From positions 193,158,052 to 193,222,051 of the forward strand of contig CP136067.1 in assembly GCA_032622095.1 (NCBI GenBank): a stretch of 64,000 nt of DNA, written 5' to 3'. The translations under genes and the position numbers were made by a program. The DNA is from Siphonodentalium dalli. Lineage: Eukaryota; Mollusca; Scaphopoda; Gadilida; Siphonodentaliidae. The notes beneath the pieces were generated by a model. It had not been told where the DNA came from and ran no database searches. It was given only the letters and a program-made list of their open reading frames with translations. Positions 33,587 through 48,500 of this stretch are shown here, in pieces. How positions within the stretch are numbered: position 1 is the first letter of the stretch; the number at the start of each line of letters is the position of its first letter.

Positions 33587-36500
33587 CTGAAATTATTAAG
33601 ATGCATGCTACATAACCAGCAAGAGATCAAATGCGGTAATAATTTATTTTGAGCTTCACTTAATCAATTAGTCCCTCTACATCTTAGCATATTTTTCAAC
33701 TTGAGTTAGGACCCGTAGTTTGTTCACATTATAGCAATATTCAACTGATTCTATTCATATTTCACACATGGATCTTTCCCAACAATATCTCGATTGAGTT
33801 CGAAAACTAGGTTTGTCCATTTTTTACCAGACTTATGGCCCTTAGCATGTCTGAGCAATTTACAGGCCATTAGCATGATAACTTGAACAAACATCAACTG
33901 ATTCCATTCATATTTGGTATATGGTATACGATAATTTGAACAAATATCAATCAAATTGAAATTCTTTTCTGGCAGATTCACTCTTTAACCCTTTCACGAC
34001 AAGAGCTGCGCTGGTGCAGCATTGAAGATCCTGTGCCAGTGCATTCTCTTATATATGAGTCTCCCATAGGGGGCCTCGCATATATAAGATAATGCACTGG
34101 CTTACACGGTCAAGGTAAATATTGTTAGGCCAATCTATTCTCTTATATATGCGAGGCTCCCTATGGGAGAATGTATTGGCACAGGGTTTTCTCAAAATTT
34201 CAGGAAACTCCAGTCATGAAAGGTTTAAGGCAAAACAAAAAAATTAACCAGGCCACCTTCGATGCATCATACATAATTCCCTGAGAGCACATCTATTTAT
34301 TTATAAAGGCCTTAGTATTTCTTACCTTTCCGAATATGATGTTGTCTCTATGATCCCGGAGCGCTATCATAAGCTGGTCTATACAGTTATAAGGTAACCA
34401 TACCTGCTGCGGACACTTCCGCAAGCTACCCTGTTAAATATATAATGATGTAAATGTATAGCGGTACGAGTCTTGATCAAGTTATAAAATTATAGGAATT
34501 GAATGATAACACCTTTATAGACTCATTCGTGTATAATGCACACAAGTTTCCGGCCTTCTGTGAAGTCTTTATCAATCCCTTTGTATCATGTGATCCCAGT
34601 CTGAGATAATTTTCGTTAAGCGATGTACTCGACCGCACGAAATATCAAGCTGGGTACCCAACCGCAAGTCGCGTGACGATAGTGACCCCTTCGGCATATG
34701 TATATACCAGTATGTAAATAATCTGCTGTGGTTAGCCCATATATAGTGACATTTCAATTGACACTATAATAAAATGTAAAGGATAAATACTGAGTGAAGT
34801 TTGTCTGAGGCCTATATGATTATTTGTGTCTCAGACACTTCACGAGGTCATTATCTGACTTAAAACCCACATACCCAATAATTCGTCAAGTCAGAACTAA
34901 ACTGTTCTATCTAAATATTGGCGGGAAAATGTGATATTGGTGTCTTTCGATTGGGTACAGGATTTCCTGTCCGAAATTCACCAGATATTGTGTCTAACCA
35001 ACATGTATACGCAATTAAGACTGGCTTGAACAGAGATTGGGGCTTCTTGACCCACTATCTGGCCTCCATGACAGGTTTCTAAGACTGATGTCAAAATGTG
35101 ATAGACACTTTAAACGTGTTTGTCATTTTAAATGATAAAGGCTTCACATAAGGGCGAAAGCTTGTGTGCATTATAAACTAATGAGTCTATAGATGTGTTA
35201 TCATTCAGTTCATGTCATCTGTTAAATATAGAAAGCTTGTGTGCATTATAAACTAATGAGTCTATAGAGGTGTTATCATTCAGTTCATGTCATCTGTTAA
35301 ATATAGAAAGCTTGTGTGCATTATAAACTAATGAGTCTATAGAGGTGTTATCATTCAGTTCATGTCATCTGTTAAATATAGAAAGCTTGTGTGCATTATA
35401 AACTAATGAGTCTATAGAGGTGTTATCATTCAGTTCATGTCATCTGTTAAATATAGAAAGTGATGTGTAAAAATATGACCTTCTTTATATCTGAGAATTC
35501 TCTGACAATTATATGGAGTATATAAAATATATATATGACTTTGTGAAGTCACCAATTATATAGATAAACTGGCCCTGCTATTGTTTGAGCAATCGGAGCA
35601 AATTACAAAGAAATCGGTGTCTTATTGTGTCGACTTCTGGTTGAAATCATACCCGGTTACAAGCCTATAAATAGTGTGTGTCATTTGCAGAATGAGGTCC
35701 CTGGGGATGAGTTTAGTGATACTATCCCGCACAGCAGGCTAGCATCACCAAATTCACCCTCTGGGGACTTCATTCTGCTTAGGCCTCATCTTCTGGGAAG
35801 TAACTATAGTCTGAACTTAACATTGTCTATGTTGTTAATTTTTCACTTCTGTTGAGTTTCTATATCCCCTAATTTGCAGATTAAATGCATAATCGAGGTG
35901 ACTAATGGGTGAATATCACCAACTTCAACCTGAACCTAGGTCTCCCATAACATTGGAAGCCTAAGCAAAAAGAGGTTTATCACTAGATCCACCCTCTGGG
36001 GACCTCATTCTGCAAATGACAGACATGCTATTTGGAGGCTTGCACGGTTATGGATAGTGGATTAGACAACTGAAAACATCCATGAACGTTCCTATTTTCA
36101 GTTGCCACTTTCAAGAATTAAACGATAGCGATAAATTTTTGTTTTACAGGGAAATTTTCCATATTTTTGAAGCAATGCACACTCATCCTGAGTCCGTGCC
36201 TATCGTTTTAATGTATCCCCATGTTAATTGAGCTTGAATATGATTAAAACACATATAGTAATTGAGGTGCTTGAATATCATTAAACACATATAGTAATTG
36301 AGGCGCTTGAATATCATTGTGATGAAACACATATAGTAATTGAGGTGCTTGAATATCATTAAAACACATATAGTAATTGAGGCGCTTGAATATCATTGTG
36401 ATGAAACACATATAGTAATTGAGGGGCTTGAATATCATTGTGATGAAACATATAGTAATTGAGGTGCTTGAATATCATTGTGATGAAACACATATAGTAA

Positions 36501-39500
36501 TTGAGGTGCTTGAATATCATTGTGATGAAACACATATAGTAATTGAGGTGCTTGAATATCATTGTGATGAAACACATATAGTAATTGAGGTGCTTGAATA
36601 TCATTGTGATGAAACACATAGTAATTGAGGTGCTTGAATATCATTGTGATGAAACACATATAGTAATTGAGGTGCTTGAATATCATTGTGATGAAACACA
36701 TAGTAATTGAGCTGCTTGAATATCATTGTGATGAAACACATATAGTAATTGAGGTGCTTGGACATGTTTTTTGAGGATGATACATTTTTATACTACAGTA
36801 ATGCCCTAAACAATCGACTCCTTAACAACAGCAGAATTATTGGTAATTTTTCAGGATTTAGTCGGATATATGTCTTGGTGCCATTCATCGGAAAGCTCTC
36901 AGTGAGAGATTTCCGATGAATGGCAACAAGCCATATTTCCGACTAAATCCTGAAAAGTTACCCATAATTCTGCTGTGGTTAAGGAGTCGATTATTTAGGG
37001 CATTACTGTATATACAGGTACCTTGATTGATGAGATTTTTGTTCACCATTTCTTCCTTTTTTATATATATCTCAGCTGGAATAGCTTTTTAAGAATCGGA
37101 GCGAGAACAGAGCCTTTAAGCTCCCAAAAGGTAGACTGAGTTTTTGTAACCCTCCCTATATGTCTTATCAGGAATTCGGCCAAAATTGCTACACGTAAAG
37201 TCTGATGAAGCCCCACCCATTCTGTGCAAAATCAGATTAGACATTTAGGGAGGGTTAGTAGAACTCAGTCTACACTGTGAGTGTCACAGGCTCCGTTTTT
37301 CATCACTTGAGAGCAAGGTATGGCAATTCATCAAATATAGCGCATGCGCAAACACAAAGAAAAGACACATGTCTATCGTGCAAACCAACCACCTGGTCTG
37401 AATAGGAAGGACTTTTATAGTCATTCTTTCTTTTTTATTAGGTTTTTGAGAATATACACAAGTTAACTGCGCTTATTTTACTATAAAAGCTGACCTACCT
37501 TTAGTTTGTATAGTTTACTGTCTTGTCCTCGAAGAACATCTATATTAGTATCAATATATTCTATCACCATGGCACCAGCTTCCTTCAGCAAATCGTAATC
37601 CACATAAAGTCGGAGTAATGCCGATGCACTAACACCCTGTAAAAACAATGTTTTTTTTTGTAACAGATAACTGACCACATGAATATTATATTATTTATAC
37701 ACACATAGATTGTGTGTTTAAACTCAATCCTGTTTGCTGATTGGTTACTTGTTAATTTGCTCATGCATTTCATTTCCCATTTTCCCATTTCCCATCATTT
37801 AACATAAATCTCTATCATGTGGCCAGCCCAAAAAAATATGGATCTATGTTACAGAATCTTGGAGGTGTTTGTACCATTGGTTATATAGCTGCAGATCTGC
37901 ACATTGTGCATGCTTTGTCACTGTCACATTTAAAAATAATTGGACTGAACCAATATTCGAACTTGGCCTGTATTTTTAGCTGGGAAATACACATACCAAC
38001 TTTTGTTCAGATCAAATAATCTAAACTGCAGTTATCCATCGGAAACCAAAAATGTTAACATAATACACCCTTTTTTTCAAAACGGCATATTTTTCAAAAG
38101 GGCGTTTAAAACTTTGTGGTACAATCAATGCAATGCTATCAGCACCTCAAACTTTTAGAACCCTCATAATTCAAACCACAGCTGGGAAAGGGCAATGGCA
38201 GACATACCTTATATGAGATGACGAACCACGTTGGTAGCGAGAACCCGTGGGTTAGCAGTTTCATCGCCGTTACTTTGTGGTAACTGCCTGAATCATCCTC
38301 GAATTTCTCCAGGTAAGTTTGTAGTAAGAACCAAGCCTGATCAGCGCAACTATAAGAAGAAATTTCAAAACGAACCTAAATTTTTACAGGAAATTACTAC
38401 CAGTAAGTAGCCCACTTTAGAAGTTCTACAGAAACAAGAGCTCTTGCACTGATGTTGTACCCCACTTGAATTATCTACAGTAATGCCCTAAATAACCGAC
38501 TCCTTAACCAAAGCGGAATTATGGGTAATTTTTCAGGATTTAGTCGGAAATATGGCTTGTTGCCATTCATCGGAAAGCTCTCCCCGAGAAATCCTGATAA
38601 ATTACCCATAATTCCGCTGTGGTTAAGGAGTCGATTATTTAGGGCACTACTGTACATGTCTCCTAAAGTGTTCAACTAAATTAATTGCAATATGAGGATA
38701 CAAAAAGAACCAACGAGCGGGTATTGTTGTTATATATGTTACTGAACCTGGTTGAAGGGCATACTTTTGTAAACCTAAACTAGGTGTAAAAGTGACATAA
38801 TAATTAAACACATTACTAAACATGATCATGTTTTTACCCATTATTAAATGCAGTACTATATATAAACATCTTGTTTACCAGTTTTTAAACACATTACTGG
38901 ACATAATCATGCTGTTTACCTGTTTTTAAACACATTACTGGACATAAATCATGGTGTTTACCTGTTATTAAATGCATTACTGGACATAATCATGTTGTTT
39001 TCTTTCAGCCAGTCCCAGGTATGTGACGTGTAGTCAGTGTCAGTTCTCATGTAATGTGAAACATTCTTTGACAAGTTTATGCACCTGTGAATGAAAATTA
39101 TGTCTGACATGTTGGCATATCTGTCACAAACGAAAAACCTCATAAACTGTCAATGACACTGAAGCTCAAGTGGAGGGTGATAATGCCATATATTACAGTC
39201 AATGGAGTGATAAGTAATGCAGAATCTTGAAATGGTAATGTAACACTAGAGGTCAACCCGAAGAGTCATATGAAGTTTTGGATCAATCGGATTTGACTGT
39301 AGTTTATATACAGCAGCAGTCAGACCAGTGTAGCGAGGGAACTGAACTATATGATTAACCCTTTGAGTGCCAGGGGCCGATCTCATCGGCCCTAAACCTA
39401 CAAAATAAGTCTGTTAAAGAATATAAGAATAAATTATTAAAATTGTAAAAAATTGTGAAAAAAAAATAAATAAAAAAATTGTTAGGCCAATGCATTCTCT

Positions 39501-42500
39501 TATATATGCGAGGCGACCTATGGTCGACTCGCATATATAAGAGAATGCATTGGCACAGGGTATATGGGTTGATACAAAAATCGACCTGGCACTCAAATGG
39601 TTAAAGGCACGAATGGCCTTGGTGGTGGGTATGCTATTTAAATAGTCACACCTGTTAAAACTACCATAAACAGAAAGAACACTGAAATATAGACATATTT
39701 TGTTCTTATACCAATCATAACTATTGTGTAAATAGTATGTTATGGACAAGTCCGTATGGTGTATTATGTAAACAAAAGCCAAAAATGTTACAGAACCTGG
39801 CTTTTGTTTATATAAACAGCTTGTAGCCGCACATGAAAATTTGATATTTCTTTCCAGACACTCATGAGATATTTTGGTATTCAAACAAATACTGTAGGCA
39901 TTCTCTATGTTATCTGTCAGTTCAGGGAGCTGTGTGTTCATGTAGCCTGTCCTGAATTATCCAATCCGTCATCCCCTTTGCCATAATGGCATAAAACATA
40001 AAATATTTATAGGCCATTTTCTATTGAAATGGTTACCTTAAAGTAAGACTATCAAACACAGGGTTTAGCGGGAGATCGAATGCCCGTGACAGCAGTACAC
40101 CTCTATCATACAGTCCGGCATTAACAAGCAATCCGACCATCTCATCAGGGCTGGACGTCGGTCCTAAAAAACACAAGTGGTCAAGATAACAAACGCCATT
40201 TAAATTCTACCATCGAGAATTGCTCATAAAATCAAATAAATATACCAATTTTTCAGGTACCTCAGCGCCTCTACGAAATTACTAAACAAACATTGGAACA
40301 ACAGAGCATAGCTAACAGCGGATCATTGGCGGTTGCATTTGGACAGTAAACTCGTGATAACTATAAAGATCTGACAGTACAGACAGCCAATATATCTGAT
40401 AAAGTCAGTACACGCTGAGCGATATGGAAAGCAGTCTCTCAATTTGCCAGCTTCTATTCCACACGTTTCACTAATTGTCAACTAACTGAGATAATGCCTT
40501 TGTTTGCCCTAAAACGACGAGTATATGCTAAAGCGTTGAGCAAAGCACGTCGATATTGAGAGAGGAACTATTTCGTCTGGCGTCAGATTACAGGGTAATC
40601 ACAGCAGACGATCTCTTCAAGGTAAACTCTTGTCCGAATCCGTCGACAATTATTTTGCGCATAGCGGGCTATCATCACCAAATTCACCCTCTGGGGACCT
40701 AATTCTGTTTAGGCCTGAATGAGCAGAAGCAGAATGAGGCTCCCGGAGGGTGAATTTGGTAATGCTAGCCTACTGTGCAGGATAGCGTCACTAAATTCAC
40801 CTTCTGGGGACCTCACTCTGCTAATAAGACACACTATTGGCAGACTGACTAAAACAAGATGTGAAGGCATGATCTCACCTGTTGACAAGGCGGAATCTAT
40901 TTCAGTCCGGATAAGTCGGAGTCTGGCGTCGACCAGCATGTATTCCTTCTCTATATCCTCTAACGTCAGGATCTCACACTTTCTTGTGTCTGCAATGATA
41001 ATAAGGGCACACAAGATTATTAACTGTTTCTCTGATTCAAAATGGGCAGGCTGGCAGGTTTTTGCATTTATTATATAACTATGACTATTTTTCCCTAAAT
41101 ACCACTATTGTTCTAATTCAAATCGTCGGATCACACTGAGTGAGATTTCCCCGGATCAAATCAGATCACACTCCTACGGAAATTGCTGAGATGTGCCGAT
41201 TAACGACGACGGCCTTATTTATCCGTTGAAAATAAGAAAACTATACTGCTGAAGTGAAACAAATCTATAATTGAATGGTTATTATTGTAAAATGGGCGTC
41301 ATATAATAAACCTTTTATCACAGTAGCACTGAGTTGATCCGTGTCATCGCATCACATCTCGTTGAGGTGGGCAGATTGCCGGATCAAACTCGCTGCCTGC
41401 GGCAACTCGTTTGATCCGGCAATCTGCCCACCTCAACTCGACGTGATACTATGACACGGATCAACACACTGTTGTGATAATCAAGCCTTGAAATAGTGTG
41501 CCTGTCATATGCAGAATGAGGTCCCCAGAGGGTGAATTTAGTGACGCTATCCCGCATAGTGGGCTAGCATCAATAAATTTACCCTCTGGGAACCTCATTC
41601 TGCTGAGTTGTAAGCAGAAAGAGGTCCCCAGAGGGTGAATTTAGTGATGCTAGCCCACTGTGCGGGGTAGCATCACTAAATTCACCCTCTGGGAACCTCA
41701 TTCTGCAAATGACAGACACATTATTTAAAGTTTTTGTATTTATTACATTCCTATTAACCTTCATTTCTAGAATGATTATAAACGATAATTTCATTAGCAA
41801 ATTATGTCACTTTATCTAGAGCGTAATGTATTCATATGCACTCTAAAAATATATGTGTCATGGGTACAATAGCAGTATTATTATTATTTTATGGTTAATC
41901 TTTATGTTTATAGCGGAATACAATAAACAGAATAATCACTTGATTGAACTGGTGACATGAAGGCTAGGGATGGACGATATTAATGAAGGCCAGAGCTGGA
42001 CAATATTAACGAAAATAAAAACCGCGATTTTTGGAAATTAAAACCGCAGTTAACGATATAATCGCGTTTTGTTTTTAAACAGATACTAGAGACTGAAAAC
42101 CATTTCTCACTGTTCGATAGAATCACATCATTGGCACTAATTTTGACAAGTTGATGTTGGGAATAACAAACACAACCACTCAACCAATGACAACCTCATG
42201 CTTGATCGATATTCGGAATGAAAAGTAAATTCACTGGTTAAATTTCGCTATTCAGACAATTTCGTTCCGGTGACTTGACAAATTATGGTTTATACCGGTA
42301 ATTAGTAAAACCAATATCTCGTCTATGGCAAAACTAAAAGTGTTCTATACTATAGTATCCTTTTCTGAGTTGTATGTTCAATTATGTTGAGTATATGTAT
42401 ATGTTATTCCCGATGACACTTGAGTCACTTGACAAATGGAAATGTGGTTTACAGGCAAGACAAATTTGACAATGAGGTTCAGTCTTTCAGCGAAGTCCAA

Positions 42501-45500
42501 ACACTCATAGTACATAATCTTTGGAATTCGGCCAAGCAAGGACACCATGTATTTTTGGGCGGGTTTGAAGCTCTAATTCTATAAAATTGGTTTTAACCAA
42601 TCACAGTGAGTGGTTTCTTCTAGACGAGAAGAGGGCGGTATCTATGCACATTGATTATTTTGATTGATGATGCATGTGCATCATTGTGCTGAAGGAAGAG
42701 GTGTGGCATAACTGACATTCATATCGATCTATCACCTGATCAGTCGTCGATTCATTTTGGTGCATTCTCTTGTAATAATAATACGCAGGGAAGTCGGAGG
42801 GTTTGTGTAATATTGTGAGCGAAAGGGGGACATATTCTGGGTTTTCATATTCCCTTCCCTAAGTTCTTTAGTCGTTCTAATCGTTGTTTAATATGATGAT
42901 TGAATATTGAAAAAATCAGGACACAGGAATAGGTGTATTGAACGATGAATAGTCAGGTGCTGTAGTGTTCCGATCTGGGTGATATGATTATGACTTCGCA
43001 CCCGTCATATATAATGAAATGGGCACTGGGCAGTTGGGAACTTGGGAAAGTTATGTAAACTAACTAATGATTGGCTGGCACCCACTTATTGCTAACAATA
43101 TAACGATTATTTTAATTTTGACGATATTACCGACGATAATGAAATTGTAACCGGGTATTGACGATTAATCGGGAAACCGCCCAGAACTATTTGAGGCAGG
43201 GCATATTTTGTTTGTACAACATCCCTGTCTCCCTCACATACATGCATACATGCTTTATCCAATATATTATTCATTCATTCTCATGAATTATTTCATGTCA
43301 CCAGTTCAACCAAGTGATTACTCTCTTTATTTACTTCAAAATTACCAAGCAGACTTTTATTCCCACTTTTTATGAAAAACTTTCCCAGTAGGCATGTTCT
43401 TATGTGTTCAATCATGAATTATCAAAGACATTGTTGAATACAATTTCAATTTAAGTCTGTTGTACAACCCAAGTACATACAATTTGAACTAAGAAGAAAC
43501 AAAACTTTATTTTTTATCAGAAATAACAAAGGGAACTAGAGGTGTGACTGTCCCAATGGGACTAAGGATACCCCCGTGTTTCTAAAACACTAAGATGTTT
43601 CACATGTCAGCAAACATTAAGTTAAAATAACAGATTCCCATTGCAGGTGCACAACCCTGACCGCTAACCCTAATCCTAAACTTATTGACCGAAAAATGTA
43701 GGAATAAAAGCTGGGACAAAATTATGCATGTTGCGAAAATGTTCTAAGTATAAAAAAGGGGAATAACTCCAGCAAAAAAAGTCGGACAGATGTCAGCATA
43801 GCAGGTGCACATGTCCCCATGGTAGTAAATACATGTGCCAAGTTTCAAAAACATTGACAAGCCGATTCCAGTATACCCCCCCAACTTTGTTGCGGGGGGG
43901 GGGGGGGGGATATAATTAGCAATCAGAAGTGGAAATGTGTCCTGCTAGAAATATGGCCAGTAGTCGACAATTGGACATCTTGTAGTGAAGCTGAGGGGCA
44001 GGATGATATCATTTTTATTTTCTGTGGGTCATAACAAACACAAGTGGGCCTTATTTTAATGAGGAGACAGGTGTCTAAGAAACAGACCATTAAATTGGTT
44101 TGGCCTAATAATCAATCCATTTCTATAGTGCATTCCACAATATACAGTAATGCTCTAAATAATCGACTCCTTAACCACAGCCATTACTGTATACGTTTCA
44201 ATTGTTTCCATATTCCATGTAGCGCCAAGTATAATGTAAGAAATAACTCTTGTTTCGATTGAAAAGTTTGAAGACAAATTCTATAATGCTTCTGGTACTA
44301 GGAAATAATTTTATTCCAAATTGTTTTTTTCCACGAATAGATAGAGAAAAGTTGGTTATTTTTTTAAGCATGACTACATTGTTTACTGAAAATCTTCATT
44401 TTAAAACAATTTTAGGTCAAATATTTGTAATATGAGATGTTTATCTTGTGTTTATGTGGAAACCACAATGCAAAAGTGCCTTCACAATTAGTTTCATAGG
44501 AATTTGCTGTTATTGGAAGTGGTTTCAGGAAGAGATGAAATCTGACCAGAAATATATACTCACATCCTTTATCTTTGGTGAATCCTTCGAATGAATGCTT
44601 GTTACTCTTAATCTCCTGGGATAGAAAGGTGAAAAGGTCAAATTAAGGCTGTGGTAACAAATGTTGATAAGCAAAAATTTTAATATCTGTTTTTAATAGA
44701 TTAAAAAATAATTTCAGAAAAGAGTGTTAGCAGATATATTTAGATATATTTATCCACATCAACAGATCCTATAGCAGGTTCATGACATCTTTATGTGGTC
44801 ACTATTGAGTAATTGGATCCCCAGGTTAATGGTACTGACGTCACGCAATCAGTGCACTAATCGCTACCAGCTTCATTTCACAGGCTGCGAGGTAGTTACT
44901 TATTGTTTTAAGTCGCCTGCGCATGATGAAACCATTACCCTATAATCAGAAATCAATTCATTGAGCATTGTTTATACAAACTATTATAGAAGGAATCAGA
45001 TGAAGAAAATAGATATCGTTTTTGATATTTTTTATGAAATCATCACATTTCATCTAGTCTTCCATGTTTTCCCTCACACAATTAATGAGATGCCGAAAAC
45101 AGACGTTATGATAAAACTTCATTTCCATCACGTGTATTGATCAAGCCTGCAGATCGTGTGTGTGATTTGCAGAATGAGGTCCCCAGAGTGAGAATTTAGT
45201 GTTGCTACCCCACATAGTGGGCTAGCGTCAACGAAATTCACCCTCTGGGGACATCATTCTGCACGGCCTCATCTGCTATGGTAGACATAGGATCAGATTG
45301 AATTTCCCCAGTTGAAGTTGGTGATGTTCACCCATTAGTAACCTCGATTATGAATTTTATCTTCTGAACATTAGGGGATATAGAAACTTCCCAGAAAGGA
45401 AAAAGTAACTAAAAACAATGTTAATTTGAGACTATAGATACAAGCCCAATGTGCAAGGTAGCATCACTAAATTCACCCTTTGGGGACCTCATTTGCAGGC

Positions 45501-48500
45501 TTTGTATTGATATTTACTCTACCAACTCAGAATCAACTATTTCGTAGTTTGGCCAGACCACAAAATCAACAAATAATAGACCCCCACAAATTAAAAAGAT
45601 TTTACAGTAATCAATTATATGTAGTGCATTCATTAAGACTGACCTTTCCAGCTTTGTCCACCGGTTTTACAATCCAGGCATAGTCCTGGTTGATTATTCG
45701 TATCGCATTCATCGCTGCTAAGTAACACTGAGCCTGTCGCCTCAGACCTCGCTCAGACGGAAGCTCCCTCCCCAGCCGACTGCCGTGCTCATACATAACA
45801 CTTCCAGCTAGAAATACAGAACTTTTAATTAGCAGAAATTTGTCTTGGCTAAAGAATGGCCTTGGAAAGAAATATTTCCTTGGCTAAAAAGCCTAGGATC
45901 TGCCTAGTTGCATGCTCTACACATAAACTTCAGTTTACAATTGGAACTTGGTCCATTATCACGTCAGATTTTTGGTTGGATCTGGTTTAAAATTGATGAT
46001 TATTAATAAGAGCTCTTTCCATCAATGTATCACATTATTATAATCAATAAATTTGAAAAATGATCAAGGAAATATGGGTTGATACAAAAATCGGACTTGG
46101 CACTCAAAGGGTTAAGATAGTCTGTGATATCTCAGTAGTTTTTGACATTCAACAATGAATTTTAGCTGTCTGGAGACTTACAGACACCAAGACAATGTCT
46201 GCAGCAATTTCTTTCAATTTTGCACAAAATATTGTCAATTTTGCAGGTTCTGAATTTGCTTTGGCTAAAAAATAACAGACAAAATTTTGCCTGGGCATTT
46301 GCCTTGGCTCAGCCAATAGCCAATCCTGATAAATGGGCTTGAAATATCAATAAGATAATGTATCTAAGAGAGCTTATCTCTTCCCTGAACTTTCTGTATA
46401 AATTCGCAGTATAAAGCAATAACTTTTAAGCAAGAAAAGCAAGTCATCAGGAGAATCAGTGACTAGACAATAACTATTTCCTCTAATTTCAGTGCTAATT
46501 TGCCTATTTTTAGAAAGTGTCCCCAGAGGGTGAATTTAGTGACGCTACCCTGCACAGCGGGCTAGAATCACCAAATTCATCATCTGGGGAGCTCATTCTG
46601 GATGACCTCATCTGCTACGGGAGACATAGACACAGACTAGGCATGATGAATTTTAGGTTTAGTACCAATTTCAGTAAACCTCGGTACTGAAATACCTATT
46701 TAATACAAACATGAGTGCTCTGGTACAAACCTTTTCTAAAGTTGTTTCTCATAATGTAAAAGGAGTATAGCAGATCATAGTAATTGTGCGTCGATAAATC
46801 CACCGACCTTGCTCGACTCTCAACAATCGATACAACCTGAAAAATTAGAGAAATCTTCTTACATCAAGAAAGCAAGTTCCCGGAGACAAACTACCTGCTT
46901 TTATTAATGGATAATCATGGAAAATTGAATATATTCTGGACGAGAAATCTAGAATTGTAAGAAGTATGAATGCTAGCTATCTAAACATAAAATTCAGACA
47001 CAACATTGCATCCACACTAGATGGAACACAGAAATCTGTATTAGAGTACCCAGGTTGAGGCACAACATTGCATCCACACTAGATGGAACACAGAAATCGG
47101 TATTAGAATACCCAGGTTGAGGCACAACATTGCATCCACACTAGATGGAACACAGAAATCGGTATTAGAATTCCCAGGTTGAGGCACAACATTGCATCCA
47201 CACTAGATGGAACACAGAAATCGGTATTAGAATACCCAGGTTGAGGCATAACATTGCATCCACACTAGATGGAACACAGAAATCGGTCATAGAATACCCA
47301 GGTTGAGGCACAACATTGCATCCACACTAGATGGAACACAGAAATCGGTATTAGAATACCCAGGTTGAGGCACAACATTGCATCCACACTAGATGGAACA
47401 CAGAAATCGGTATTAGAATACCCAGGTTGAGGCACAACATTGCATCCACACTAGATGGAATGCAGAAATATGTATTGGAGTACCCAAGTTGAGACACAAT
47501 ATTGCATCCATTCTAGATGGAATGCATAAATTGGAATTAAGAGTACCCGGGTTGAGTTACCACATTGCAACCGCAGTAGATGGAATTCTGAAATCCCTTC
47601 CATGTCTAGAGCTTCCTGAAATTTAGTAAAAACCCTGTGCCAATGCATTCTCTTATATATGCGAGTCTCCCATAGTGAGCCTCACATATATCAGAGAAGA
47701 CAATGGTCTAACAATATTTACCTTGACCTTGTAAGCCAGTGCATTCTCTTATATATGCGAGGCTCTCTTTGGGAGACTCGCATATATAACAGTATACACT
47801 GGCACAGAATCTTTTAATGCTCCACCAGCACAGCATCCCTCATGAAAGGGTTAAGGAGTGTTCATAAGAATCTGTTGCATCTGTTGACCATGTAGTATTG
47901 AAACTAGATGGGCAAACACCAGGGTTCGCGCTGCCGCTTGCCAAATTTGCCAATGGCAAAAATAATTCACATTTGTCAAAAAATATTTTCATTTGGTCAA
48001 TCAATACCATTAATTTCAGGAAACTCTTACAATATAATTATATTAGTGGTGTTGTATATGGTTTAGGACACCTCTCTTAAGAAGCAGTTAATCTGATAGC
48101 TATCAGTATCATTACCCGTATTTAGCGTGGTGGTGTTTACATAGCTAATCCTCTTGTGGTATCCCGCGCTTATCCTCGCATCCTGATCAAAATCGGAGCG
48201 CACAGAGTATCGTCTGCGCCCTTGGATGGGATTCTGACATATGCCCTTCTGATGAAGCAACTCTGCCATCATTTTATTATCCGGTGATTGGTTTATTGTT
48301 GTATGATAAACCACCATTGAGATGATAGTATAATTATTAACTAACTGCTTTCCTATCGATATCAAAAGTCGTTCAAACCGCAAGTGTCAAAACATAAATG
48401 TTACAGAAAATAGTACTATCAGGGATAGCATTTGGCAAATTCTAAAAGAATTTGGGAAAAAATATTTTCATTTGGCAAAAGTAAATTTCGGTCCAGCGCG

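Noticed and set aside
35156-35458. CRISPR-like repeat array
   Set aside because: The whole 75-bp unit is repeated with no unique spacers, and the DNA is eukaryotic. The same applies to 27545-27810, 36230-36765 and 46990-47590.
36230-36765. Overlapping open frames on both strands
   Set aside because: A 42-bp repeat keeps every stop-free frame open. No start context, no known protein, both strands equally open.
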